From an uncultured Lachnospiraceae bacterium (GTDB taxonomy: Bacteria > Bacillota > Clostridia > Lachnospirales > Lachnospiraceae): a DNA stretch of 16,998 nt. A program made the position numbers and the translations under genes. The notes under the pieces are model-generated. The model ran no database searches. It worked only from the letters and a program-made list of their open reading frames with translations, and was not told the origin of the DNA. Numbering within the stretch: position 1 is the first letter of the stretch; every line of letters begins with the position of its first letter. Positions 6,943 to 13,810 of the stretch are shown piece after piece. Location of the stretch: assembly GCA_910576895.1 (NCBI GenBank), contig CAJTJZ010000010.1, forward strand, positions 1 to 16,998. Direction: 5' to 3'.

Positions 6943-7317
6943 TTATGGAATCCATGTGCCACTTATTTTTACTGCTGAGGTTGAAGTATCTGTTGTATGT
7001 CCTCTTAACTTAAATTTCATATCAGAACATACATCTATGGTATATGGAATATTTAAAGGAAGTTGTCCTACATATCGATGTCCATCACTTGCATAAGAAC
7101 CAGTTGAACCCATAACTCTAAAGCGAATATGATTGTTTACAATATTATCTTTAGTATTAACATCTGTTATTTGAGCATAGGTGTTATTATTTGTTTTCTT
7201 TGCTTCTTCACTCATCTCGAAGCCTCCAACTGGTATATTAAATGAATATATTCCTGCTTTTGCACTGATACCTGCTGCTAAACAGCAAAGCATAATAGCT
7301 GCTATTTTTATTTTCAT
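6943..7317 (-). CDS. Secreted small protein, paralogue 1 (first major gene of operon)
   Basis: This 124-residue protein has a Sec signal peptide (MKIKIAAIMLCCLAAGIS, cut near AKA at residue 21). The mature domain of about 103 residues contains EMSEEAKKTNNNTYAQITDV, a central strand-rich stretch and C-terminal KISGTWIP. It is a paralogue of the following gene product and about the same length. There is no double-Gly leader, no Cys/Ser/Thr-rich core and no modification enzyme nearby, so it is not a lantibiotic or class II peptide; Sec export is expected. AAAGGAG lies in front of the ATG at 7317, with a leader of about 200 nt between it and the promoter. Conservation of the pair suggests that both work together or on related targets. 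The function is unknown. Confidence 0.7.
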   Translation of the reverse strand: MKIKIAAIMLCCLAAGISAKAGIYSFNIPVGGFEMSEEAKKTNNNTYAQITDVNTKDNIVNNHIRFRVMGSTGSYASDGHRYVGQLPLNIPYTIDVCSDMKFKLRGHTTDTSTSAVKISGTWIP

Positions 7318-7411
7318 ATTTTCGCACTCCTTTATAAAAATTTTATTTTGTTATAACTGGACATAGTGTTGAATTACTGATATAATAGATATGTTTATAA
7401 ATTATTTTAGT

Positions 7412-7475
7412 GGGGCTTTCCCTTTCCAAAAGTTGACCGCTTTTTAGGTAAGAGAAAGCCTTACCTGATTGGCGG
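7412..7475 (-). other. Structured 5' leader of the secreted-protein operon
   Basis: In the minus-strand transcript a 7-bp hairpin forms between 7460-7466 (AGGTAAG) and 7446-7452 (CTTACCT) with loop GCTTTCT. An outer CCGC/GCGG pair (7472-7475 with 7437-7440) can extend it across internal loops. The loop can also pair with GAAAGC near 7415-7420, forming a pseudoknot or an alternative helix. No U-tract follows. I do not recognise a riboswitch class. Confidence 0.4.
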
Positions 7476-7493
7476 ACTATCCTCCATTAGCAT
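7461..7493 (-). CDS. Possible 10-residue leader peptide
   Basis: ATG at 7493 follows AAAGGAG by 10 bases and opens MLMEDSPPIR. The stop codon lies inside the 5' arm of the leader hairpin. The Shine-Dalgarno occupies the same place relative to the promoter as that of agrB in the sister promoter. The Pro-Pro pair near the stop would favour ribosome pausing at the hairpin. This is suggestive of attenuation but short enough to be chance. Confidence 0.3.
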   Translation of the reverse strand: MLMEDSPPIR

Positions 7494-7521
7494 ATTGTTT
7501 CATCTCCTTTCTATATTTTGA

Positions 7522-7550
7522 ATTATACTATAAATAGAAGTTTGATACAA
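7522..7550 (-). promoter_or_regulatory. Promoter of the secreted-protein/exporter operon
   Basis: TTGTAT (7545-7550), a 17-bp spacer and TATAAT (7522-7527) read on the minus strand. The -35 element is imperfect, as expected of an activator-dependent promoter. The same pair with the same spacing stands upstream of agrB. Confidence 0.75.
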
Positions 7551-7559
7551 TAGGTGTTA

Positions 7560-7591
7560 CAGATTTGGGCAAAATATGACAAAATTGGAAA
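7560..7591 (-). promoter_or_regulatory. Operator copy A, likely LytTR regulator site
   Basis: This 32-bp block is identical to 10788-10819 and ends 9 bp upstream of the -35 element. On the plus strand it contains GGGCAAAATATGACAAAATT, with CAAAAT repeated at 10-bp spacing. ACAGATTTG and ACAAAATTG can also be read at 20-bp spacing, close to the direct half-sites bound by AgrA-type LytTR domains. It lies 14 bp past the end of the response-regulator gene. Confidence 0.75.
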
Positions 7592-7605
7592 CAAAGTGTA
7601 TATTA

Positions 7606-8331
7606 TCAAATATCACCTTTCATTTTTATGTATTCTTCTAGTACCTTTTTATAGTATTTTTTTGAAATATTAAGTTCTATTCCATTAAATAGAGAAGCTT
7701 GATATCTTGTAACATCTTTTATATAATTCATATTAACTAAATAGCTTTGATGAATACGAAAGAATTTATATGGTTTTAATGTAACTTCTATATTATCTAA
7801 CTTATCATACATAATATATTGTATAATTCCGTCATTAACGATAAAAAAAGTAATTTTATGCGATTGACTTTCTATGTATAATATTTTACTTGGTGCTAAA
7901 TCTACTTTTCCATGAGTAAATTTAAAGGTAATTTTTTTTTCATTTTCTTTGATTTCCTTTAATATAGCATTCAGGCATTCTTCTGTTAAAGCTTTTAAAT
8001 TATGATTATCTTTTAAAATATAACGGATAGCATGAAACTTATATCCTTCTAAAGCAAAGTTTATATAAGCTGTGACAAATACAATATAAATAGTATTTGA
8101 GAGAGTTCTAATTGCTTGTGCTATTTCTATTCCATTCATTTCTTCCATATTAATATCAAGAAATACAATATCATAATCTAGCTTTTTTGGATTAGATGAA
8201 AGAAATGTTTTTCCTGATACAAAGGAGTTAATTTTACATTCTTGTCCTACTTTTTCCATATAATTTGAAATGATAGATTTTATTTGTTCTCCAAAATAGA
8301 GTTCATCATCACAGATAGCAATTTTTAACAT
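7606..8331 (-). CDS. AgrA-like LytTR response regulator
   Basis: This 241-residue protein has an N-terminal receiver domain (about residues 1-125) and a C-terminal LytTR DNA-binding domain (about 140-237). Receiver residues are visible: Asp8/Asp9 in AICDDE, the phosphate acceptor Asp59 in DIVFLDINMEEMNGIE, Thr in FVTAY and Lys in YILKDN. The LytTR part shows ILYIESQSHKI, the FFRIHQSYLVNMNYI segment typical of the family and a C-terminal IELNISKKYYKKV. CAAGGAG precedes the ATG at 8331. It should be phosphorylated by the kinase encoded upstream and then activate promoters carrying the 32-bp operator. Sites at both agrB and the secreted-protein operon make it the obvious regulator of both, though binding is inferred. 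Confidence 0.88.
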   Translation of the reverse strand: MLKIAICDDELYFGEQIKSIISNYMEKVGQECKINSFVSGKTFLSSNPKKLDYDIVFLDINMEEMNGIEIAQAIRTLSNTIYIVFVTAYINFALEGYKFHAIRYILKDNHNLKALTEECLNAILKEIKENEKKITFKFTHGKVDLAPSKILYIESQSHKITFFIVNDGIIQYIMYDKLDNIEVTLKPYKFFRIHQSYLVNMNYIKDVTRYQASLFNGIELNISKKYYKKVLEEYIKMKGDI

Positions 8332-8356
8332 AGTTTATCTCCTTGTGATTATTTTT

Positions 8357-8374
8357 ATTTTATATTTCGACAAA
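8357..8374 (-). promoter_or_regulatory. Shared TCGAAATATAA motif upstream of the response-regulator gene
   Basis: The minus strand reads TTTTGTCGAAATATAAAA here, about 30-45 bases before the ATG. A near copy at 6407-6425 lies at the same distance from the lipoprotein start (6382). Another at 9819-9836 lies 64-81 bases before the kinase start. It may contain a -10 element (TATAAA) or be an RNA-processing site; neither is shown. Confidence 0.35.
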
Positions 8375-8441
8375 AATAGGAAAAAGATGAGAATTTTATA
8401 GAATATTTTTTTGCAGTTTAAGTTAAAATTAACAAAAAGTA

Positions 8442-9755
8442 TTATTTGTTATTTATAATATTAGAGATAAGTATAGAAAAACAAAAAGTATCCTTATTAT
8501 AATCAATTGTATACTTTCCATGATAACGTTCTACTGCTTCTATAATATTCTTTATTCCCATTCCATGTTCGGATGGATTTGGTTTTCTTGTTAGAAATTG
8601 TCCATTTTTTTTAATAGGTGTATAATAATAATTATTTTTTACAGATAGTATAATTTGTTCATTTTCTAAAACAAATTTTAATTTTATTATTTTATCTTTG
8701 CAGTTTATACAAGCTTCCATAGCATTATCGATTAAATTGGAAAGTATAATTACAATATCAGTATCAGATAGTACAATTTGAGATAGATCATTTATTTTTA
8801 AGGAAAAACAGATCCCTTTTTCTAATGCGTCTCTATATTTACTATTTAAAATTGCATTGATAAAGATATGGTTTGTATTAATTGCATCTGTAGTGAGTGT
8901 AAGAGTATGGTTTATTTGTAAAATATATTCTTTTAATTTTTCATAGTTTTCTTTTTCGACTAAAGCTTGAATGCAGATAAGATGGTTTTTAAATTCATGT
9001 GTTCTTTTTCTGTTTTCACTTAAATTTTCCGAAATAGAATGATACACTTTAAGCTGATTTTGAACTTTTTCATGAAAAAATTTTTCTTTTCTTATTATGT
9101 TTTCACGCTTTAAAGTATTATTAAGTGTATAAAACATAAAAATGTTCATTCCTACGATTCCTAGTACAATATAAATAATAATGGAATCTTGAAGAGCTTC
9201 TTTTAATAGATTAAAGTTTAGTATAATAGCAGTTCCTATTATCATAGAAATAATAGGAATAGATATAAAACAAAGCCATTCGGAATCTGTGAGTATATTT
9301 CCTTGATTACGTCCTAAGTTTCTTTTTATTGTAAAAATAATGCATAGTAAAATTGTTTTACTAATAAAAGCAATAAGAAGGTAAACTATGGCATTATCTA
9401 TAATTTTTATATAAAAAGATGGAAATAGCTTACTGAAAATTAATATGGTAAGATATTCTGTTGTTGCTTGTAGTCCTTGATGTAGTGTTGCCCAAATAAT
9501 TATTTTTGAATAATGGTTTTTGAATAAAAAATGCATAATAAGCGACATAATAAAAACTATTATAATCTGTTTTAACCATAGATAGTTGAATAATATCTGT
9601 ACTGTAGCAAAATAAATAATTGTTGATATTATAATAATTATAAAGGGAATACTATTATTTTTGTAGTTTCTTTTTTCTGCAAAAATTTCTAATAATAGTC
9701 TGCAAGTTAGTATTTCACATAGACTGAGAAACAGAATACAAATAGGATATGTCAT
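8442..9755 (-). CDS. AgrC-like sensor histidine kinase
   Basis: This 437-residue kinase starts at ATG 9755, which is preferred over a GTG at 9764 because the GTG itself lies in the GAGGTG binding site. The N-terminal half (to about residue 215) has six or seven hydrophobic helices that would form the peptide-sensing domain in the membrane. A linker coiled coil then leads to the phosphoacceptor His253 in HEFKNHLICIQ, the H-box form of the AgrC/GHKL family. The ATPase domain shows the N-box LSNLIDNAMEAC and the G-box HGMGIKNI. The partner regulator is encoded 110 bp downstream and the signal genes upstream. It should bind the AgrD-derived thiolactone and phosphorylate the LytTR regulator. Confidence 0.88.
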   Translation of the reverse strand: MTYPICILFLSLCEILTCRLLLEIFAEKRNYKNNSIPFIIIIISTIIYFATVQILFNYLWLKQIIIVFIMSLIMHFLFKNHYSKIIIWATLHQGLQATTEYLTILIFSKLFPSFYIKIIDNAIVYLLIAFISKTILLCIIFTIKRNLGRNQGNILTDSEWLCFISIPIISMIIGTAIILNFNLLKEALQDSIIIYIVLGIVGMNIFMFYTLNNTLKRENIIRKEKFFHEKVQNQLKVYHSISENLSENRKRTHEFKNHLICIQALVEKENYEKLKEYILQINHTLTLTTDAINTNHIFINAILNSKYRDALEKGICFSLKINDLSQIVLSDTDIVIILSNLIDNAMEACINCKDKIIKLKFVLENEQIILSVKNNYYYTPIKKNGQFLTRKPNPSEHGMGIKNIIEAVERYHGKYTIDYNKDTFCFSILISNIINNK

Positions 9756-9778
9756 TAAATTCACCTCGTATTATTATG

Positions 9779-9801
9779 AAATAGGGAACTTAGGCCTATT
9801 T
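9779..9801 (-). other. Small hairpin in the kinase mRNA leader
   Basis: AAATAGG (9779-9785) pairs with CCTATTT (9795-9801) across a 9-nt loop, about 15 bases upstream of the kinase ribosome binding site. It has no U-tract. It may affect translation or stability. Confidence 0.3.
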
Positions 9802-9935
9802 TCTTATTATTTCGATTATTTTAAATTTCGACAGGATTAAAACTTTTCTTAAGATTTTTATGTAAAAAAATTATGATAATTTGAGTTATGTTTAGAATAA
9901 TATAGTAATTAATACTCTTTTTATACGATAATAAA

Positions 9936-9965
9936 AAGCTTCAGAAATATGACTTTCTGAAGCTT
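9936..9965 (-). terminator. Rho-independent terminator after agrBD
   Basis: A perfect 12-bp stem (AAGCTTCAGAAA / TTTCTGAAGCTT) with a 6-nt loop is followed on the minus strand by TTTATTATC. It lies 25 bases past the agrD stop. It should separate agrBD transcripts from the kinase-regulator pair. Confidence 0.8.
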
Positions 9966-9989
9966 AAATAAAGTACAGTTTTTTTACTT

Positions 9990-10142
9990 TTATTTTTCTT
10001 TATTTTTTATAGGTCGTTTTGGTTGATGGAAAACAGCTCCACAATTTGATATTGATAAGGGATGATTATTTTTTCTAATTTCCCTGTCAATAATCTTTTT
10101 CATCATTTGCAGTATTTTTGCTTTTACAAGTTCCTTTTTCAT
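9990..10142 (-). CDS. agrD: AgrD-type cyclic lactone autoinducer precursor
   Basis: This 50-residue peptide starts at ATG 10142 with a strong AGGAGGGG site, both inside the end of agrB (56-nt overlap). Residues 1-26 form a basic helical leader (MKKELVKAKILQMMKKIIDR). The core is ISNCGAVF at residues 31-38, followed by HQPKRP at 39-44 and a basic tail. This layout matches AgrD of Staphylococcus, where a five-residue ring C-x-x-x-x is followed by x-x-P-x-x-P. The predicted signal therefore has a thiolactone between Cys34 and the carboxyl of Phe38, with an N-terminal tail of unknown length. AgrB, encoded immediately upstream, would cut after Phe38. The C-terminal tail is Lys-rich rather than acidic as in staphylococci. 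Confidence 0.88.
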   Translation of the reverse strand: MKKELVKAKILQMMKKIIDREIRKNNHPLSISNCGAVFHQPKRPIKNKEK

Positions 10143-10722
10143 AAGACCCCTCCTGTTTGTTGATTTTTGCTATTAATAAAAAGAAAGCATTTAATATAAT
10201 TGCAAATATCATAGAAACAATGATTTCATTGTTGGCATCAAGAAATATTAGAAAAACAATAGAAAATCCCTCTATAGCAACGCAGATTCTGGATGCCTTT
10301 TTGCTTTCATTATATTCTTCATGATTCCAATTTATATTAGGATGGTTTACAGCACCAATTAGTTCTAATATTACAATAGAAATTCCAAACAGGATATAAG
10401 TTATATTTAATTCTTTTATCATAATTGGCATAAGAAAGAGGATAAAGACAATATAAATAATCAAAGTAAGAAAAAAACAAGCCTTAAAACTATTTGCATG
10501 AAAACCACAACATCTTTTTTTTACTGCAATGAGAAAAAATAAAAAGAATATCGTAGAAATTACCATATCAAAGCAAATAGATAATAACATAATAGCTAAA
10601 ATAGAAATCCATTTTTCTATAAAAAGAGTTGTTGCATAAATATAATCCGCTTTTTGTAAGTCATGAATATAGTGGTGTTTTATTAGTGATTCTGTGAATT
10701 TTTCTGAAAGATATTTTATCAT
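10087..10722 (-). CDS. agrB: AgrB-type autoinducer-processing membrane protease
   Basis: The ATG at 10722 gives 211 residues. An extension to 10800 would run through the promoter and is rejected, and AAAGGGGAT precedes the chosen start. The protein has about six membrane segments. The catalytic pair is visible as His75 and Cys82 in KKRCCGFHANSFKAC, with the seven-residue spacing of staphylococcal His77/Cys84. The N-terminal amphipathic region (MIKYLSEKFTESLIKHHYIH) is also typical. The function is to cut the AgrD precursor at its C-terminal side and form the thiolactone. The 3' end encodes the start of agrD in another frame, so the Lys-rich C-terminus (KGTCKSKNTANDEKDY) is under dual coding. 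Expression is probably self-activating through the 10788-10819 operator. Confidence 0.9.
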   Translation of the reverse strand: MIKYLSEKFTESLIKHHYIHDLQKADYIYATTLFIEKWISILAIMLLSICFDMVISTIFFLFFLIAVKKRCCGFHANSFKACFFLTLIIYIVFILFLMPIMIKELNITYILFGISIVILELIGAVNHPNINWNHEEYNESKKASRICVAIEGFSIVFLIFLDANNEIIVSMIFAIILNAFFLLIAKINKQEGSYEKGTCKSKNTANDEKDY

Positions 10723-10749
10723 ATTTAATATCCCCTTTCTATATTTTAA

Positions 10750-10778
10750 ATTATAATAGATAGGATATTTTAATACAA
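10750..10778 (-). promoter_or_regulatory. agrBD promoter
   Basis: TTGTAT (10773-10778), 17-bp spacer and TATAAT (10750-10755) on the minus strand, identical in both hexamers and in spacing to the promoter at 7522-7550. The expected mRNA start is about 20 bases before the agrB ATG. Confidence 0.75.
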
Positions 10779-10787
10779 GACGCATTG

Positions 10788-10819
10788 CAGATTTGGGCAA
10801 AATATGACAAAATTGGAAA
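10788..10819 (-). promoter_or_regulatory. Operator copy B, likely LytTR regulator site
   Basis: Identical over 32 bp to 7560-7591 and placed at the same 9-bp distance from the -35 element, although the 9 intervening bases differ. Preservation of the block with divergent flanks indicates selection on the site. Confidence 0.78.
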
Positions 10820-10837
10820 AAATATTCTATAACTAAC

Positions 10838-10853
10838 CTTACAACAATGTAAG
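10838..10853 (+). promoter_or_regulatory. BceR-type operator for the bceAB-like genes
   Basis: CTTACA-ACAA-TGTAAG is a perfect inverted repeat and fits the known BceR-family consensus TNACA-N4-TGTAA. A TATAAT at 10896-10901, with only a poor -35 element upstream, would place the site centre near -60 from the transcript start, as in other Bce-type promoters. Confidence 0.75.
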
Positions 10854-10933
10854 ATTATTTTATATTATTCTATGGTTAAAAAGTTTATGGCATTCTATAA
10901 TAGAAACAGAAAGAAAAAAGGAGGATATTTTTT

Positions 10934-11701
10934 ATGGAAGAATTATTAAAATTAGATCATATTGTAAAATATTATGGAAATCGTTCCAGTTTGACAAAAG
11001 CAATTAATGATATTTCTTTTTCTGTTTGTAAAGGAGAATTTACAGCGATTATGGGTGCAAGTGGTTCTGGAAAAACAACACTGTTAAATTGTATTTCTAC
11101 GATTGATAGATTAACAAGTGGAAAAATTGAAATTAATGGACAAGATATTATGAAGTTAAAGGGAGGGCGACTTGCAGATTTTCGGCGAGATCAGCTTGGC
11201 TTTATTTTTCAGGATTTTAATCTTTTAGATACTTTAACAGGTTATGATAATATTGCACTGGCACTTCAAATACAAAATTGCAGAGTGGAGAAAATTAAAA
11301 AAAGAGTTTTGGAAATTGCAAAAAAGCTAGATATTGAGCAGGAGTTAAACAAATATCCTTATGAAATGTCAGGAGGGCAAAAACAAAGAGTGGCATCAGC
11401 AAGAGCAATGATTACAAATCCAAGTTTAATTCTTGCAGATGAACCAACAGGAGCTTTGGACTCTAAAAATTCCAGAATGCTTCTTGAAAGTTTTGCTTAT
11501 ATGAATCAGGATATGCAGGCAACTATTTTAATGGTAACACATGATGCTTTTTCCGCAAGTTATGCAGAACGTGTTATCTTTATGAAAGATGGAAAATTAT
11601 TTAATGAAGTAAGAAAAGGAGAACAAGAAAGAAAAGCATTTTTTGAACAAATTCTTGATGTAACTGCAATTTTGGGAGGTGATTTAAATTATGCTATTTA
11701 A
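10934..11701 (+). CDS. bceA: BceA-type ABC transporter ATPase
   Basis: This 255-residue ATPase is the energy subunit of a BceAB-type (peptide-7 exporter) system that protects against cell-wall-active peptides such as bacitracin or lantibiotics. It has Walker A GASGSGKT near residue 43, the Q-loop in FIFQDFNLLDTLT, signature MSGGQKQRVASARAM, Walker B LILADEPTGALD and switch His in MVTHDAF. The family hallmarks FQDFNLLDTLTGYDNI and the signature are intact. GGAGG lies 9 bases before the ATG. The gene overlaps bceB by 11 nt. The inverted repeat at 10838-10853 shows likely control by a BceR-family regulator. The symbol is used for family membership; the true substrate is unknown. Confidence 0.88.
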   Translation: MEELLKLDHIVKYYGNRSSLTKAINDISFSVCKGEFTAIMGASGSGKTTLLNCISTIDRLTSGKIEINGQDIMKLKGGRLADFRRDQLGFIFQDFNLLDTLTGYDNIALALQIQNCRVEKIKKRVLEIAKKLDIEQELNKYPYEMSGGQKQRVASARAMITNPSLILADEPTGALDSKNSRMLLESFAYMNQDMQATILMVTHDAFSASYAERVIFMKDGKLFNEVRKGEQERKAFFEQILDVTAILGGDLNYAI

Positions 11702-13700
11702 ACTTTCTTTTCAAAATTTTAAAAAAAGTATTCGGGATTATTCTATTTATTTTTTTACATTGATTTTAGGTGTTTCCATTTTTTATATTTTTAATTCGAT
11801 TAGTTCTCAAACGGCAATGATGGAAGTATCTCATGCAAAATCAGATAGTATTGCTATGATGAATACAGCACTATCTGCTATGAGTGTTTTAGTTTCTTTT
11901 ATTTTAGGATTTTTGATTGTATATGCAAATCGGTTTTTAATGAAAAAAAGAAAGCGGGAGTTTGGAACTTATCTTTTGCTTGGTATGCATAAAAAAGATA
12001 TCTCTGCTATTTTACTTATAGAGACTATATTTATTGGAATGATTTCTTTATTCATTGGACTAGCGATTGGAATTGTATTATCTCAGTTTATGTCTCTTTT
12101 TGTAGCAAATCAATTTGAGGCGAATATGAAACGATTTGTATTTGTAGTTTCTGATAGAGCAATAGAAAAAACATTCTTATATTTTTTATTGATTTATTTT
12201 GTTGTTGCTATTATGAATTTCATTATGATTAGTCAGTCAAGATTAATTCATTTATTAAATGCTAGTAAACGAGGAGAAAAAAATAGATTAAAAAATCCTG
12301 TACTTTGTCTTTTTGTTTTTTTGTCTGCTTGTCTTATGCTTTCCTTTGCTTATTATAATGTAACAAAAAATCAGGCGGCTATGACAACAGAATTTGATGT
12401 ATTATTACAGATTTTTTTAGGAATTTTTGCAACATTTCTTATTTTTTGGTCAATATCAGGACTTATTATGTTGCTATTAAAAAAGTTTTCTTTTGTTTAT
12501 TATAAAAGATTAAATTCTTTTGTAATTAGTGAAGCAAATAATCAGATTAATACTACTGTTTTTGCAGGCTCTATTATTTGCTTATTATTATTTGCTACGA
12601 TATGTATTGTAAGCAGTGCATTTACATTAAAAGATTATAAGGAACGTGAGGTCGCAGAGCTTGCACCAATTTCTGCCAGTTTATCAAAAAGTATGAAAGA
12701 AGATTCTTATTCTATTCGAGATGTTTATAAGGAACAGTCTATAGACTTAAGTAATTTTAAAGAAATGATTGATATTTATACGTATCATACAAAGGATGTA
12801 TTGACGCAAGATGTCTTGGGCAGCTATGCAGATGTTTTAAATTTTGGAGAAAATTATAATCAGGGACAGGAGGAGTTAATTCATATTAGTGATTATAATC
12901 TTGCAGCAAGATTTTATGGAAAAGAAGAATTATCTTTAGAAGGAAATGAATATATTATTGTATCAAATTTTGAAAATACAGTTTCTTTTTATAATGAGGG
13001 ATTAAAAGTAAAGGATACGATTCAAATAGGAAATACAAAATTAAAAGCAAAATATCGGGAATGTAAAGATGGATTTTTAATGATGAGTTATACAAAATCA
13101 AATATGGGATTGATTCTTGTGCCAGATGATATTTATTTTTCAGAAGAACAACGTTGTAAAAATTATCATTTCATTCAATATGCAGAGGAAAAAGAACATG
13201 ATCGTAAATTTACAGAATGGATGGATCAGGAATTTTCAAAATTACTTGTTTCTAAAAGTGGAGCATGGTCAGAAATCTATCTTAGTACAAGAACAAATAT
13301 TTATGATAATAGTATTGGTTCTAGTGGTATGGTTGTTTTTATTGCTTTATATCTTGGTATGGTATTTATTATTTCTGGTGCAGCAATTCTTGCATTAAAA
13401 GAAATGTCAGATGCCATTGATAGTAAGGAAAAATATAGGGTATTAAGAAAAATAGGGACAAAAGAAAGTGATATAAGTCATGCACTTTTTTTGCAGATGG
13501 TAGTTTTTTTTGGATTTCCACTTTTGCTTGCTGTGATTCATTCCATTTTTGGTATTCAGGTTTGTAATGCGATGTTAAATATATATCATTCAGAGCGTAT
13601 CTTCCCTTCGCTAATAACAACAGGAGGAATGATTATATTGATTTATGGAGGGTATTTTATAGCATCTTATTTATGTTGTAAAAAATTGATAAGAGAATAA
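11691..13700 (+). CDS. bceB: BceB-type ABC transporter permease
   Basis: This 669-residue permease is similar in size to B. subtilis BceB. It begins MLFKLSFQNFKKSIRDYSIY, the usual family opening, with helix 1 following at about 18-37. Helices 2-4 carry an FtsX-like domain with KKRKREFGTYLLLGMHKKDI, a cytoplasmic motif conserved in FtsX-type permeases. A large extracytoplasmic domain of about 200 residues (roughly 315-540) precedes a second FtsX-like block (ALKEMSDAIDSKEKYRVLRK) and the last helices. About ten membrane segments are expected. GGAGGTGAT within the end of bceA drives translation. The large outer domain is the family feature that interacts with the target peptide and with a BceS-type sensor kinase. 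No sensor kinase of that type lies beside it here. Confidence 0.88.
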   Translation: MLFKLSFQNFKKSIRDYSIYFFTLILGVSIFYIFNSISSQTAMMEVSHAKSDSIAMMNTALSAMSVLVSFILGFLIVYANRFLMKKRKREFGTYLLLGMHKKDISAILLIETIFIGMISLFIGLAIGIVLSQFMSLFVANQFEANMKRFVFVVSDRAIEKTFLYFLLIYFVVAIMNFIMISQSRLIHLLNASKRGEKNRLKNPVLCLFVFLSACLMLSFAYYNVTKNQAAMTTEFDVLLQIFLGIFATFLIFWSISGLIMLLLKKFSFVYYKRLNSFVISEANNQINTTVFAGSIICLLLFATICIVSSAFTLKDYKEREVAELAPISASLSKSMKEDSYSIRDVYKEQSIDLSNFKEMIDIYTYHTKDVLTQDVLGSYADVLNFGENYNQGQEELIHISDYNLAARFYGKEELSLEGNEYIIVSNFENTVSFYNEGLKVKDTIQIGNTKLKAKYRECKDGFLMMSYTKSNMGLILVPDDIYFSEEQRCKNYHFIQYAEEKEHDRKFTEWMDQEFSKLLVSKSGAWSEIYLSTRTNIYDNSIGSSGMVVFIALYLGMVFIISGAAILALKEMSDAIDSKEKYRVLRKIGTKESDISHALFLQMVVFFGFPLLLAVIHSIFGIQVCNAMLNIYHSERIFPSLITTGGMIILIYGGYFIASYLCCKKLIRE

Positions 13701-13746
13701 CAAGCCCTAAGTTTATGCTAAAATGATGATAAAAAATCTCATTATA

Positions 13747-13775
13747 TTGACAAGAGATCAAATTTGTTTTACAAT
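13747..13775 (+). promoter_or_regulatory. Promoter of the FtsH-like gene
   Basis: TTGACA (13747-13752), a 17-bp spacer and TACAAT (13770-13775), about 35 bases before the ATG at 13811. The strong -35 suggests constitutive expression independent of bceAB. Confidence 0.7.
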
Positions 13776-13810
13776 CATTTATTGCAGAAAACAATTAGGG
13801 AAGGATATTT

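Noticed and set aside
6498..7317. Calling the two secreted proteins lantibiotics or class II bacteriocins
   Set aside because: They have Sec signal peptides, no double-Gly leader, one Cys each in the mature part and no modification enzyme nearby.
10723..10800. N-terminal extension of agrB starting at 10800 (MPKSAMRLVLKYPIYYNL...)
   Set aside because: It would run through the -35, the -10 and the expected mRNA start, and the ATG at 10722 has a clear ribosome binding site.
13117..13620. Two frames inside bceB (13117-13398 plus, 13369-13620 minus)
   Set aside because: They overlap the confident permease frame and have no binding sites or motifs.
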